Below are positions 16,935-25,250 of a DNA stretch of 64,000 nucleotides, in pieces. The position numbers and the translations under genes are program-made. Each line of letters begins with the position of its first letter. Position 1 is the stretch's first letter. Source of the DNA: Pseudomonas saxonica (lineage in GTDB: Bacteria > Pseudomonadota > Gammaproteobacteria > Pseudomonadales > Pseudomonadaceae); contig NZ_VFIO01000001.1 of NCBI RefSeq assembly GCF_007858365.1, positions 1,483,638-1,547,637 on the forward strand. Reading direction: 5' to 3'. The notes beneath the pieces are model-generated. The model searched no databases, was not told the origin of the DNA, and was given only the letters and a program-made list of their open reading frames with translations.

Positions 16935-18512
16935 ATGATGATTACCGGCAATATGCTTATCGGTCAGTCGGCAGTGCGTGGCGACAAAGGATCACTGTCT
17001 GCAATCAATCCTGCCACCCATGAAACGCTGACCCCCAACTTCGGCGTGGGCGGTATCGCTGACATTGAGCAGGCCTGCACGCTGGCGCAGCAGGCCTTTG
17101 ATCGCTACCGCGAAACCACCGCAGAGCAGCGTGCTCAATTCCTCGAAGCGATCGCCACGGGCATCCTGGCGCTCGGGATCACGCTGATCGAGCGCGCGGC
17201 CCTGGAGTCTGGCTTGCCTGCCGCGCGCCTGATCATCGAACGGGGCCGTACCGTGAGCCAGTTACGGCTATTTGCAACGGTTGTGCGCAATGGCCAATAC
17301 CTCGGCGCCACCCTGGACAGCGCTTTACCGACGCGCATCCCTTCTCGCTCCGATCTGAGGTTGCGCAAGATCGCACTCGGTCCGGTTGCTGTATTTGGTG
17401 CAAGCAATTTTCCCCTGGCGTTTTCGGTTGCCGGCGGCGATAGCGTCGCAGCGTTGGCCGCTGGCTGCCCGATAGTGGTCAAGGCGCATGAAGCTCATCC
17501 AGGTACGTCTGAACTGGTAGGCCGGGTGATTCAGCAGGCGGTTGCTGCCCACCATTTGCCAGAGGGCGTGTTTTCCCTGCTCATAGGCGACAGTAATCTG
17601 TTCGGCCAGACTCTGGTCAGTCATCCCGCAATCAAGGCCGTCGCCTTCACGGGATCGCGACAAGGCGGCTTGGCGCTGATGCGTACAGCGGCGCAACGCA
17701 GCGAGCCGATTCCGGTATACGCCGAAATGAGCTGCATCAATCCCATGTTCCTGTTGCCCCATGCACTGTCAATGCGCGCCAGCGAAATCGGCCGTGCATA
17801 TGTGGACGCGCTGACAATGAGTGCCGGGCAATTGTGTACTAATCCCGGATTGGTGATTGCCCTGGAAGGTCAGCCTCTGACCGAGTTTTGCAACACCGCC
17901 CAGGAAGCCCTGTGCAAAAAGGCCGCGGCAACCCTGCTGACGCCAGGCATTCATCATGCCTACCTCACCGGTATCGAGGAGACGGGCAATATCAAAGGTG
18001 TGACGACGCTGGCGCAAGGTTGCACTGCCCAAAAGCCATGTGCAGCACAAGCCACAGTGTTCGTAACGGATGCAGCCACCTTTCTGACGACAGAACGACT
18101 GGGCGACGAAATATTCGGGCCCAGCTCGCTGATAGTCGCCTGCAAGAATGAAGATGAAATGCTGGCTGTCGCCGAGCACCTGTCAGGACAGCTGACAGCG
18201 ACATTGCTACTGGATGACGCTGATCTTGCGCTGGCCAGAAAACTGCTGCCCATCCTTGAGCGCAAGGCGGGCCGCATTTTAGTGAACGGTTTTGCGAACA
18301 ACGTCGAGGTTTCTCACGCGATGGTGCATGGCGGCCCGTTCCCGGCCAGCTCGGACAGTCGCAGTAGCGCCGTGGGCGCCAGTGCTATCGACAGATTCTT
18401 GCGGCCGGTGTGTTATCAGGACCTGCCTGCGGCCTTGATGCCGACTGCGCTACAAGATGGCAATCCGCTAGAACTCTGGCGGACGGTCAATGGCCAATGT
18501 GTGCTGGCATGA
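16935..18512 (+). CDS. NAD(P)+-dependent aldehyde dehydrogenase, ketoglutarate-semialdehyde dehydrogenase type
   Basis: Protein of 525 residues. The catalytic cysteine is in G-Q-L-C-T-N-P and the general-base glutamate in A-E-M-S-C-I-N-P, the latter being characteristic of the 2,5-dioxovalerate (alpha-ketoglutarate semialdehyde) dehydrogenases, whose length of about 526 also matches. The start at 16935 gives the family-like N-terminus M-M-I-T-G-N-M-L-I-G with AGGAAA before it; an ATG at 16911 would add eight residues. It would oxidise an aldehyde to an acid. It is 80 nt after the FAD enzyme and could be the last gene of the cluster or an independent sugar-acid catabolic gene. No terminator is obvious between it and the convergent porin gene. 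Confidence 0.88.
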   Translation: MMITGNMLIGQSAVRGDKGSLSAINPATHETLTPNFGVGGIADIEQACTLAQQAFDRYRETTAEQRAQFLEAIATGILALGITLIERAALESGLPAARLIIERGRTVSQLRLFATVVRNGQYLGATLDSALPTRIPSRSDLRLRKIALGPVAVFGASNFPLAFSVAGGDSVAALAAGCPIVVKAHEAHPGTSELVGRVIQQAVAAHHLPEGVFSLLIGDSNLFGQTLVSHPAIKAVAFTGSRQGGLALMRTAAQRSEPIPVYAEMSCINPMFLLPHALSMRASEIGRAYVDALTMSAGQLCTNPGLVIALEGQPLTEFCNTAQEALCKKAAATLLTPGIHHAYLTGIEETGNIKGVTTLAQGCTAQKPCAAQATVFVTDAATFLTTERLGDEIFGPSSLIVACKNEDEMLAVAEHLSGQLTATLLLDDADLALARKLLPILERKAGRILVNGFANNVEVSHAMVHGGPFPASSDSRSSAVGASAIDRFLRPVCYQDLPAALMPTALQDGNPLELWRTVNGQCVLA

Positions 18513-18577
18513 GTCGCGCAGATCGCTTCATGGCCTGCCCTTTCAGGTTCGCAACACACAAAGCGCCAGCCCGTCGG

Positions 18578-19867
18578 TTAAAAAGTCGCTTTGATCTGTA
18601 GCCCTACAGCCAATGCGTTTCCTCTTTTTTTGCCGAAGAACGCGCCCGGTTCGATGTAGTACTGCATGTCCGGTCGCACCAGCAGCCAGGGCGTGACTTG
18701 CGCGCCATAGTTGAGTTCAAGCATCTGTTCGCCGTTGTCGAGGCTGGCGATCATGTCTGACTCACCAAAATTGATTGCAGCCGCTTCTTGCTCATCGCGC
18801 GTGCGCGGATTGATCACGGCGCGGCCATAACCAAAGGCGATAGTATCTTTGGGACGGTTTGCAAAGGGTTTTTGCTTGACCAGACCCACCGAATACCAAC
18901 GACGCATCGGTGAAGTCGCAGCGTTACTGGTGGCCGCTTGCCCGAAAAGGCGCAATACGCTTTCAGGGTCTTGCTCGTCCTTCCAGATGGCCTGGTCAAA
19001 CAACACGTAAGCCCCGGTACGGTTGCTGCTCTTTTGTGTGCTGCCAATTTTCTGGTAATTGGAGGTGTCGTAATACCAACCGACTTTGTACTGACCATCC
19101 AGAAAGGCATGATTATTAAAAATCGCCTCCAGTGGCAAAATAGCCCCGGTGGTGTCGTTGCTGGGCATGGAAAACGCTTCAGAAGGGCGTGCGTTGTGCT
19201 CCGGGTTGACTTGGAACACAGCGGTTTGCAGCGTGAGCGACGGGTTAACGTCGTAACGCAGTTCTCCCCCCCAGTGTGCCGTCGGATAGTTACCCCAGCC
19301 ACTGCCGCTGGACATGGTTAACGGGTGTGCACAAAAACCGGCGCTCACAAAGTTGGTCAAGATGGGCATCCCCCCAAATTCGGTGCCCATGACCATATAT
19401 CCGACCTTGGCAGACAGGTCTTTGGAAAACAGATTGCGTTGATAGCTGAACTCGGTCAGCCGGGTGTATTCACCCCCATAGTTTTCCTGAGCTGACAAGC
19501 GGTTACCGAGCAAATCTTCCGTGGCGCTGTGGCCACGACGGTCATTGATAATGATCTGCACCACGCCAGCATCCGGAGTGTCGAGTAACTTGCTCAGATC
19601 AAACTGCGCGCCAATGCGTATTTGTTGCGCATAGCGAGTGCCGCGCTTTATCCCGCCGTGCAGGTTCGAAATCGTCTCAGAGCTGTATTCACCCGTCAGC
19701 TTAATCCCCTTGTCGACCAGCTTCTGTCGCTCCCCTCCCCAATCGCCGGTGAGTGTTGAGCGACTCATCAAGTCCGTAGAATCCGCCAACGCTGGAGCAG
19801 GGGCCAACATACAGAACGACAAACCGCTGCACAGGCTGGTAGTCAGCGCGCGGAAAGAAAAAAACAT
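18578..19867 (-). CDS. oprB: OprB-family carbohydrate-selective outer membrane porin
   Basis: Protein of 429 residues with an N-terminal signal peptide (hydrophobic core, then A-L-A before D-S-T at about residue 28), the L-T-G-D-W-G-G-E-R segment shared by OprB porins, alternating amphipathic beta strands, and a terminal Phe for barrel assembly. OprB channels glucose and other sugars across the outer membrane. The neighbour across the 677-nt gap is gcd, which oxidises glucose in the periplasm, so the two are functionally linked and divergently expressed. A GGAG lies about 11 nt upstream of the ATG. Its 3' end faces the aldehyde dehydrogenase. Confidence 0.88.
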   Translation of the reverse strand: MFFSFRALTTSLCSGLSFCMLAPAPALADSTDLMSRSTLTGDWGGERQKLVDKGIKLTGEYSSETISNLHGGIKRGTRYAQQIRIGAQFDLSKLLDTPDAGVVQIIINDRRGHSATEDLLGNRLSAQENYGGEYTRLTEFSYQRNLFSKDLSAKVGYMVMGTEFGGMPILTNFVSAGFCAHPLTMSSGSGWGNYPTAHWGGELRYDVNPSLTLQTAVFQVNPEHNARPSEAFSMPSNDTTGAILPLEAIFNNHAFLDGQYKVGWYYDTSNYQKIGSTQKSSNRTGAYVLFDQAIWKDEQDPESVLRLFGQAATSNAATSPMRRWYSVGLVKQKPFANRPKDTIAFGYGRAVINPRTRDEQEAAAINFGESDMIASLDNGEQMLELNYGAQVTPWLLVRPDMQYYIEPGAFFGKKRGNALAVGLQIKATF

Positions 19868-20544
19868 TCGAAAGGTGCTCCGTTGAAAAAACGCAGATGA
19901 TCAAGGCTGTTTGCAAGTCGCCTAATACTGCTTGCGTCAGGGTGTAAGGACAGGATTGGATAGCGTCGCTTGAAGTTAGTAGCAACGCTTAAGTGTAAGC
20001 ATTAGCTTTTTGGGAATAAATCCAACTCTGCAAGAAACATTGTTGGTGCGTTCGTAACAATTCACCTTAATGCCAGCTCTTGAACTAACAGGCACGAACC
20101 TGAACCGCTGACTCGCCAGATTTGCTCATCGCGTCAATAGCTCACTGTTCGTTGGCCACCCAGCACCGATGACGCTCGGCACATATTGAGTCGCTCACGG
20201 CTACTGGATTATTACTGTTTCATCAATATTGTTTTCCAATGCGCTGGATTTATCCGAGACATCATCCGATTAAAATAAGCCTGCTTGCACAAACAAAGTC
20301 ACAAAACCCAACCCTATAGAGCTCTGACGCTCCGCTCCAGGTTTCGTAGAACCTTCAGTCCTTTGCGTGCAACTGCGCGTTCAGCAACCGACTCACCGGG
20401 CAACGGCCTGGTTTTTCAGCGCTTTAACGCCTGAATGACGAGGCTCCAGAGGATTTACGCCCAACCAGTTACGACCGAATCGATCATTCGGCCGGGCTGT
20501 TCGCACCGACAACGAACAGTTTTGTATTCACCCATAGAGCATTC
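19868..20544. other. Divergent intergenic region between oprB and gcd
   Basis: A 677-nt stretch with no coding frame that I accept. It must hold the promoters of both flanking genes, but neither has a consensus sigma70 box that I can name with confidence. Visible structure: a short inverted repeat GCTTA-N4-TAAGC at 19987-20000 on the oprB side; CCGAAT-N5-ATTCGG at 20475-20491; and CTGTTCG-N9-CGAACAG at 20497-20519, which ends 25 nt before the gcd ATG. Local composition is more A+T rich than the genes. No tRNA, IS end or repeat array is seen. Confidence 0.6.
20497..20519. repeat. Inverted repeat upstream of gcd
   Basis: Perfect 7-nt arms CTGTTCG and CGAACAG separated by 9 nt, centred about 37 nt before the gcd start codon. 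The arm spacing suits either a dimeric repressor/activator site or a small hairpin in the 5' leader. Which regulator would bind is not known to me. Confidence 0.5.
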
Positions 20545-22989
20545 ATGAAAATGACGGATGACAATCAATCACCCACTAAAAGACGGGCAATAAGCTCGCT
20601 CGCGAGAGTAATATTTTCTCTCTTCGTTTTTGCTGTTGCACTGACATTGATATACGGCGGGGTCAAGTTATTGGCTCTGGACGGATCAAGTTATTATCTA
20701 ATAGCCGGGTTGGCTTATTTGGTACTAACCCCGTTATTGTTATGGCGTAAACGTTTCAGCATTATATTTTCGGCACTTATATTCCTTGCTACATGCGTCT
20801 GGGCATTTTATGAGGTAGGCCAGTTCAGTTATTGGGAACTGCTGCCACGCCTTGTGGTTCCAGCCATTATCCTGACACTTAGTTTGTGGGTGGGCGCGAC
20901 GTTCCCGGGTACATCCCTGACGACTCAGCGCGTGGCTAACCGGTTTGGCTTTGCGGTATTTGCCGCGTTGATCGCCACCTTTATTGCTGCGTTTTACCCT
21001 CACGGTGCGATTTCAAATCCTGTGGTCGCGTCGAAGGCATCCGAGCCGAAGGAACCTACTGCCGATACGCCTGAAAATTGGGAATACTATGGTCGCAGCG
21101 CATCGGGTACCCGGTTTGCGCCTTACACGCAGATCACCCCAGAAAACGTCAAGGACCTTCAGGTCGCCTGGACATACAGAACAGGGCGCAGAACGACCGG
21201 GGCTGGTGCGGGCGTAGACGAAAACACGCCGTTGCAGATTGGCAACGTGCTGTATTCATGCACACCGGAGAATCTGATCACCGCACTGAATGGTGATACT
21301 GGGGCTCCTCTCTGGAAGTTCGACCCTAAAGCCAAAACCGAAGAACACGTCACCTGCCGCGGCGTGGGTTATTACGACATCGATAAAGACGACAGCCTGA
21401 GTGCTGAGGTCAAGGCTTCGCACGACAACGACCAACAATGCCGTCAGCGCATTCTGGTGTCGTCGGTAGATGCCCGTCTGTTTGCGCTTGACGCGCACAC
21501 CGGTGCCCTGTGTTCGAGCTTTGGTGAGAACGGTTATGTCGATCTCAAGAAAGGCATGGGCCCGACCGAGAAGAGCAAACGCTATCACCCAACCTCTCTG
21601 CCGGTTGTGATGGGTCATCTGACCGTGGTCGGCGGCTGGGTGCGTGACATTGTAGCGGGCGAGCCTTCAGGGGCCGTGCGTGCCTTTGACGTGCTGACAG
21701 GTGATTTGGCCTGGGCATGGGACATTGGCGCACCTGAGGGTAAGGACGCTACTGCCGACGACCACCAGTTCACGCTGGAAACGCCTAACGTATGGACTAT
21801 TCCTACTTACGATAAAGAGTTGAACCTGGTCTACCTGCCAACAGGCAATGGCCCTCCGGACTACTGGGGCGGTGATCGCAACGCGGCCAAAGAAAAATAT
21901 GGCTCGGCGGTTGTAGCGGTGGATGCATCGACCGGTAAAGCCAAGTGGGTTTACCAGATCGTTCACCACGATGTGTGGGATTACGACCTGCCTTCGCAGC
22001 CAGTCATGTATGACTGGAAGAACGCTGACGGCGAGAAAACGCCGGTTTTGATCCAGACCAGCAAAACAGGCAATATTTTTGTTCTGGACCGCCGTACAGG
22101 CAAACCTGTTACCGAAGTTGAAGAACGTCCGGTTCCAACCTCACCTGCCGCTGAAGGCGAGCACCTGTCACCGACTCAACCGTTTTCGGTCGGAATGCCA
22201 ACTATTGGTGTTGAGCCACTGACTGAGAAGTCCATGTGGGGCGTGACGACTTTCGATCAACTGTACTGCCGGATCATGTTCAAGGACTCCGTTTACGTGG
22301 GCCCGTTTACACCTCCGTCCGAGAAACCGTACATCGAATGGCCAGGCTTGTTGGGCGGCATGAACTGGGGCGGCATCTCCATCGACGAAAATACAGGCAT
22401 GATGTTTGTTAACGACATGCGTGTGCCCCTGCGGATGTCGCTGGTGACGAAGGAAGACACCAGCAAGTTCAAAGTATCGACTGACGAAGTGCCCGGTTTC
22501 ATGGGAACCATTCGTCCACAAGTCGCCGGTATCTATGGCGGCGTGAGAATCGACATTCTGCAATCCCCACTGGGCGTGCCGTGCAATACACCTCCGTTCG
22601 GCAGCATGAGTGCGATTGATCTCAATACTCAGAAACTGGTGTGGCAAGTGCCTATGGGCACCGTCCAAGATACCGGCCCTATGGGAATTAAAACCCACAT
22701 GCCGATACCGCTGGGCATGCCAACACTGGGTGGTCCAACCTCAACAGCCTCGGGCCTGGTGTTCTTTGCAGGGACTCAAGACTACTACCTGCGTGCACTC
22801 GACTCGGCAACCGGTAAAGAAGTGTGGAAAGCACGCTTGCCTGTCGGCGCAGTCGCCGCACCGCTGATCTACAAATCACCGGTTACCGGCAAACAATACG
22901 TGGTGATCTCTGCAGGGGGCATGAGCCACTCCCCTGACGTAGGTGATTACATCATTGCGTATGCATTACCGGACAGCGCTGAAAAATAA
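20545..22989 (+). CDS. gcd: Membrane-bound PQQ-dependent glucose dehydrogenase
   Basis: Protein of 814 residues, within the usual range for mGDH. The first 150 residues hold five membrane-spanning segments that anchor the protein and bind ubiquinone; the rest is the periplasmic eight-bladed quinoprotein propeller, seen from N-W-E-Y-Y-G-R near residue 178 and repeated blade endings such as A-L-D-A-x-T-G and A-F-D-V-L-T-G-D. It oxidises beta-D-glucose to gluconolactone in the periplasm and passes electrons to ubiquinone, needing PQQ and Ca2+/Mg2+. The 5' 240 nt coding for the membrane anchor use many ATA, TTA and TCT codons and are more A+T rich than the remainder. A strong terminator follows. 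Confidence 0.95.
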   Translation: MKMTDDNQSPTKRRAISSLARVIFSLFVFAVALTLIYGGVKLLALDGSSYYLIAGLAYLVLTPLLLWRKRFSIIFSALIFLATCVWAFYEVGQFSYWELLPRLVVPAIILTLSLWVGATFPGTSLTTQRVANRFGFAVFAALIATFIAAFYPHGAISNPVVASKASEPKEPTADTPENWEYYGRSASGTRFAPYTQITPENVKDLQVAWTYRTGRRTTGAGAGVDENTPLQIGNVLYSCTPENLITALNGDTGAPLWKFDPKAKTEEHVTCRGVGYYDIDKDDSLSAEVKASHDNDQQCRQRILVSSVDARLFALDAHTGALCSSFGENGYVDLKKGMGPTEKSKRYHPTSLPVVMGHLTVVGGWVRDIVAGEPSGAVRAFDVLTGDLAWAWDIGAPEGKDATADDHQFTLETPNVWTIPTYDKELNLVYLPTGNGPPDYWGGDRNAAKEKYGSAVVAVDASTGKAKWVYQIVHHDVWDYDLPSQPVMYDWKNADGEKTPVLIQTSKTGNIFVLDRRTGKPVTEVEERPVPTSPAAEGEHLSPTQPFSVGMPTIGVEPLTEKSMWGVTTFDQLYCRIMFKDSVYVGPFTPPSEKPYIEWPGLLGGMNWGGISIDENTGMMFVNDMRVPLRMSLVTKEDTSKFKVSTDEVPGFMGTIRPQVAGIYGGVRIDILQSPLGVPCNTPPFGSMSAIDLNTQKLVWQVPMGTVQDTGPMGIKTHMPIPLGMPTLGGPTSTASGLVFFAGTQDYYLRALDSATGKEVWKARLPVGAVAAPLIYKSPVTGKQYVVISAGGMSHSPDVGDYIIAYALPDSAEK

Positions 22990-23010
22990 ACGGCTGGTTG
23001 CGTTTATGTA

Positions 23011-23042
23011 AAAAATAATCCCCGTTTACGGGGATTATTTTT
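23011..23042 (+). terminator. Rho-independent terminator of gcd
   Basis: Hairpin AATAATCCCC-GTTTAC-GGGGATTATT with an A-run before and a T-run after, starting about 21 nt downstream of the gcd stop. The symmetric A/T flanks allow it to work on either strand. Confidence 0.88.
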
Positions 23043-23051
23043 GAGGCAAAC

Positions 23052-23086
23052 AAAAAGCCCCAAGAGCAGAACTCTTGGGGCTTTTT
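23052..23086 (-). terminator. Rho-independent terminator of ssb
   Basis: Stem of 15 nt per arm (AAAAAGCCCCAAGAG with its complement) around a CAGAA loop, placed 36 nt beyond the ssb stop on the minus strand and ending in a U-run. It and the gcd terminator insulate the two convergent genes. Confidence 0.9.
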
Positions 23087-23121
23087 AGGTAACGCTGAAG
23101 CTGTTAAGCCTAAGGCAAGAC

Positions 23122-23652
23122 CTAGAACGGAATATCGTCATCGAAGCTGTCGAAATCCGGAGCAGGCTGTGGAGCCTGTTGTTGCGGCGCTTGACGTTGT
23201 TGCTGCGGTTGCTGCTGCGGTGCAGGGCGTTGAGCCTGCTGACGCGGAGCGGACTGCTGTGGCTGCTGGTAGTTGTTACCGCCGCCCTGGTTCTGTTGGT
23301 CGCCTTGTGGACGGCCACCCAGCAGTTGCATGGTGCCTTGCATGTCGACCACGATTTCAGTGGTGTAACGCTTGATACCGTCTTTTTCCCACTCACGGGT
23401 TTGCAGCTTACCTTCGATGTACACCTGCGAACCCTTGCGCAGGTATTCGCCAGCAATTTCGGCAACTTTGCCGAACATCGATACACGGTGCCACTCAGTC
23501 TTTTCGACTTTCTGGCCGGTTTGCTTGTCAGTCCACTGTTCGCTGGTTGCCAGACTCAGGTTGGTCACGGCATTACCGTTAGGCAAGTAGCGAACTTCGG
23601 GATCCTGGCCGCATGTGCCGACCAATATAACTTTGTTAACCCCACGGGCCAT
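23122..23652 (-). CDS. ssb: Single-stranded DNA-binding protein
   Basis: Protein of 176 residues: an N-terminal OB fold (about 1-112, beginning [12 protein letters not shown]), a Gln/Pro-rich flexible linker (about 113-163), and the acidic tip D-D-D-I-P-F that recruits repair and replication partners. It binds ssDNA as a tetramer. It follows the MFS gene by 9 nt on the same strand, so the two may share a transcript. The CAG/CAA-rich linker makes a low-complexity run in the DNA, which is normal for pseudomonad SSB. Confidence 0.97.
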   Translation of the reverse strand: MARGVNKVILVGTCGQDPEVRYLPNGNAVTNLSLATSEQWTDKQTGQKVEKTEWHRVSMFGKVAEIAGEYLRKGSQVYIEGKLQTREWEKDGIKRYTTEIVVDMQGTMQLLGGRPQGDQQNQGGGNNYQQPQQSAPRQQAQRPAPQQQPQQQRQAPQQQAPQPAPDFDSFDDDIPF

Positions 23653-23661
23653 AACGTTCTC

Positions 23662-25053
23662 CTAGGCTTCGCACGTCGGCGCTGGGTTAACCAACTGCTC
23701 GAGTGTCGCGCGATCCAATAGTTCGGTGTCCAATTTGATATAAATCGCGGCCTCTTCGGCAACGACCACTGCATCTGTAACGCCCGTAACAGCCTTTAAA
23801 CGCTCAGCCAGACCTGCTTCGCGCAACGCTTCAGGTGACAACGGCAAGCGCAAGCTTGTTACGTAGGGTGGTTCGCGCATGGTAACAGCAAAGGCTAACC
23901 AGAGTGCAGCCAGACCTGCGCCTCCCAGGAACACAACCGACAAACCGCCATGCTGGAACAACCAGCCGCCGAGTATGCCGCCCAATGCTGAGCCGAGGAA
24001 TTGGCTGGTGGAATAAACTCCCATCGCCGTGCCCTTGCCGCCTGCCGGTGACACCTTGCTGATAAGCGAAGGTAATGAAGCTTCCAGCAAGTTGAACGCG
24101 GTAAAAAACACCACAGTGCCAATCACCAATGTTCGCAAGCTGTCACCGAACTGCCAAAAGAATAGCTCAGTGAGCATCAACGTACCCACAGCGCCAAGCA
24201 AAACTCGTTTCATTTTGCGTTTCTTTTCGCCATAGATGATGAATGGGATCATGGCGAAGAAAGAAATCAGCAATGCGGTCAGGTACACCCACCAGTGTTG
24301 CTCTTTGGGCAGGCCGGCCTTTTCTACCAGCGCCAGCGGCAGCGCAATAAAGCTGGACATCAACATGGCATGTAACACAAAGATGCCCAGGTCCAGTCGC
24401 AGCAGGTCGGGATGACGCAGTGTTGGCAACAGCGCCTGCCTGGCTACGCCGGACTCACGATGCTGCAAGGTGCCGGTTGAGCGCGGCACCATGAACATGA
24501 CGATCACGATACCCACCAATGCCATTGCAGCCGTAGCCAGAAACAGGCCGGACAAACCAAAAGCGTTGGTCAGCAGTGGCCCTACAACCATTGCGACAGC
24601 AAACGATAAACCAATGGTCATACCAATCATGGCCATGGCTTTGGTGCGGTGCTGTTCGCGGGTCAGGTCTGATAGCAGCGCCATCACTGCTGCGGAGATC
24701 GCGCCTGCACCCTGCAGGACTCGTCCAGCGATAACACCCCAGATCGAGTCAGAGTTAGCTGCCAGCACACTGCCGAGAGCGAAGACGATCAAGCCAAGGT
24801 AGATCACGGGCCGGCGACCGATACGGTCAGAAATGACACCGAAAGGAATCTGAAAAAGCGCCTGAGTCAGACCATAAGCGCCAATGGCCAAGCCAATCAG
24901 GGCAGGCGTCGCACCGGCGAGGTCCATCCCGTAGGTCGCCAACACCGGCAATACCATAAACATGCCAAGCATACGGAAGGCGAACACAAGGGCCAGACCA
25001 CTTGCTGCTCGGGTCTCGCCGCTGCTCATGCGTTCGCTGTGGGGATCGTGCAT
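23662..25053 (-). CDS. MFS transporter with a C-terminal soluble domain (YajR-like)
   Basis: Protein of 463 residues: twelve predicted membrane segments in the first 390 residues with the MFS loop motif G-V-I-S-D-R-I-G-R-R-P after segment two, then a C-terminal soluble tail of about 70 residues (residues 390-463) with the alternating beta-alpha pattern of the ferredoxin-like YAM domain of YajR. Presumed proton-coupled exporter of unknown substrate in the inner membrane. GAGG precedes the ATG by 8 nt. Divergent from uvrA and upstream of ssb, the arrangement commonly found in Pseudomonas. Confidence 0.85.
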   Translation of the reverse strand: MHDPHSERMSSGETRAASGLALVFAFRMLGMFMVLPVLATYGMDLAGATPALIGLAIGAYGLTQALFQIPFGVISDRIGRRPVIYLGLIVFALGSVLAANSDSIWGVIAGRVLQGAGAISAAVMALLSDLTREQHRTKAMAMIGMTIGLSFAVAMVVGPLLTNAFGLSGLFLATAAMALVGIVIVMFMVPRSTGTLQHRESGVARQALLPTLRHPDLLRLDLGIFVLHAMLMSSFIALPLALVEKAGLPKEQHWWVYLTALLISFFAMIPFIIYGEKKRKMKRVLLGAVGTLMLTELFFWQFGDSLRTLVIGTVVFFTAFNLLEASLPSLISKVSPAGGKGTAMGVYSTSQFLGSALGGILGGWLFQHGGLSVVFLGGAGLAALWLAFAVTMREPPYVTSLRLPLSPEALREAGLAERLKAVTGVTDAVVVAEEAAIYIKLDTELLDRATLEQLVNPAPTCEA

Positions 25054-25154
25054 GGAAAAACCTCATGTGAACCGGCGGCGATTCTACCAGTCCCATCGTG
25101 TAACAGCACACACACGAGAGAGGCGCGACGCTTTGTCACGTAAAAGTTATAAAT

Positions 25155-25185
25155 GGCCTTTAATGACATCGTGCCATTAAGGGCC
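25155..25185. repeat. Inverted repeat in the uvrA/MFS divergent promoter region
   Basis: Arms GGCCTTTAATG and CATTAAGGGCC, 10 of 11 positions complementary, separated by 9 nt. It lies directly upstream of the predicted uvrA -35 element, so a regulatory-protein site is possible. It does not resemble a LexA box. Confidence 0.5.
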
Positions 25186-25214
25186 TGCACACTTTTCGCA
25201 CAGAACCGTATACT
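25186..25214 (+). promoter_or_regulatory. Candidate sigma70 promoter of uvrA
   Basis: A TATACT -10 box at 25209-25214, 17 nt after TGCACA at 25186-25191, a weak -35. It lies about 36 nt before the GTG start. The -10 is good; the -35 is poor. Confidence 0.45.
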
Positions 25215-25250
25215 CATTCGTTTACGTAATGCCCGCCAAGCGAGGCCGCA

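Noticed and set aside
23165..23285. Repeat-rich DNA in the 3' half of ssb as a microsatellite or CRISPR-like array
   Set aside because: It encodes the Gln/Pro-rich SSB linker in frame and has no regular spacer structure.
25054..25250. LexA/SOS box upstream of uvrA
   Set aside because: No CTGT-N8-ACAG-like palindrome could be found in the divergent region.
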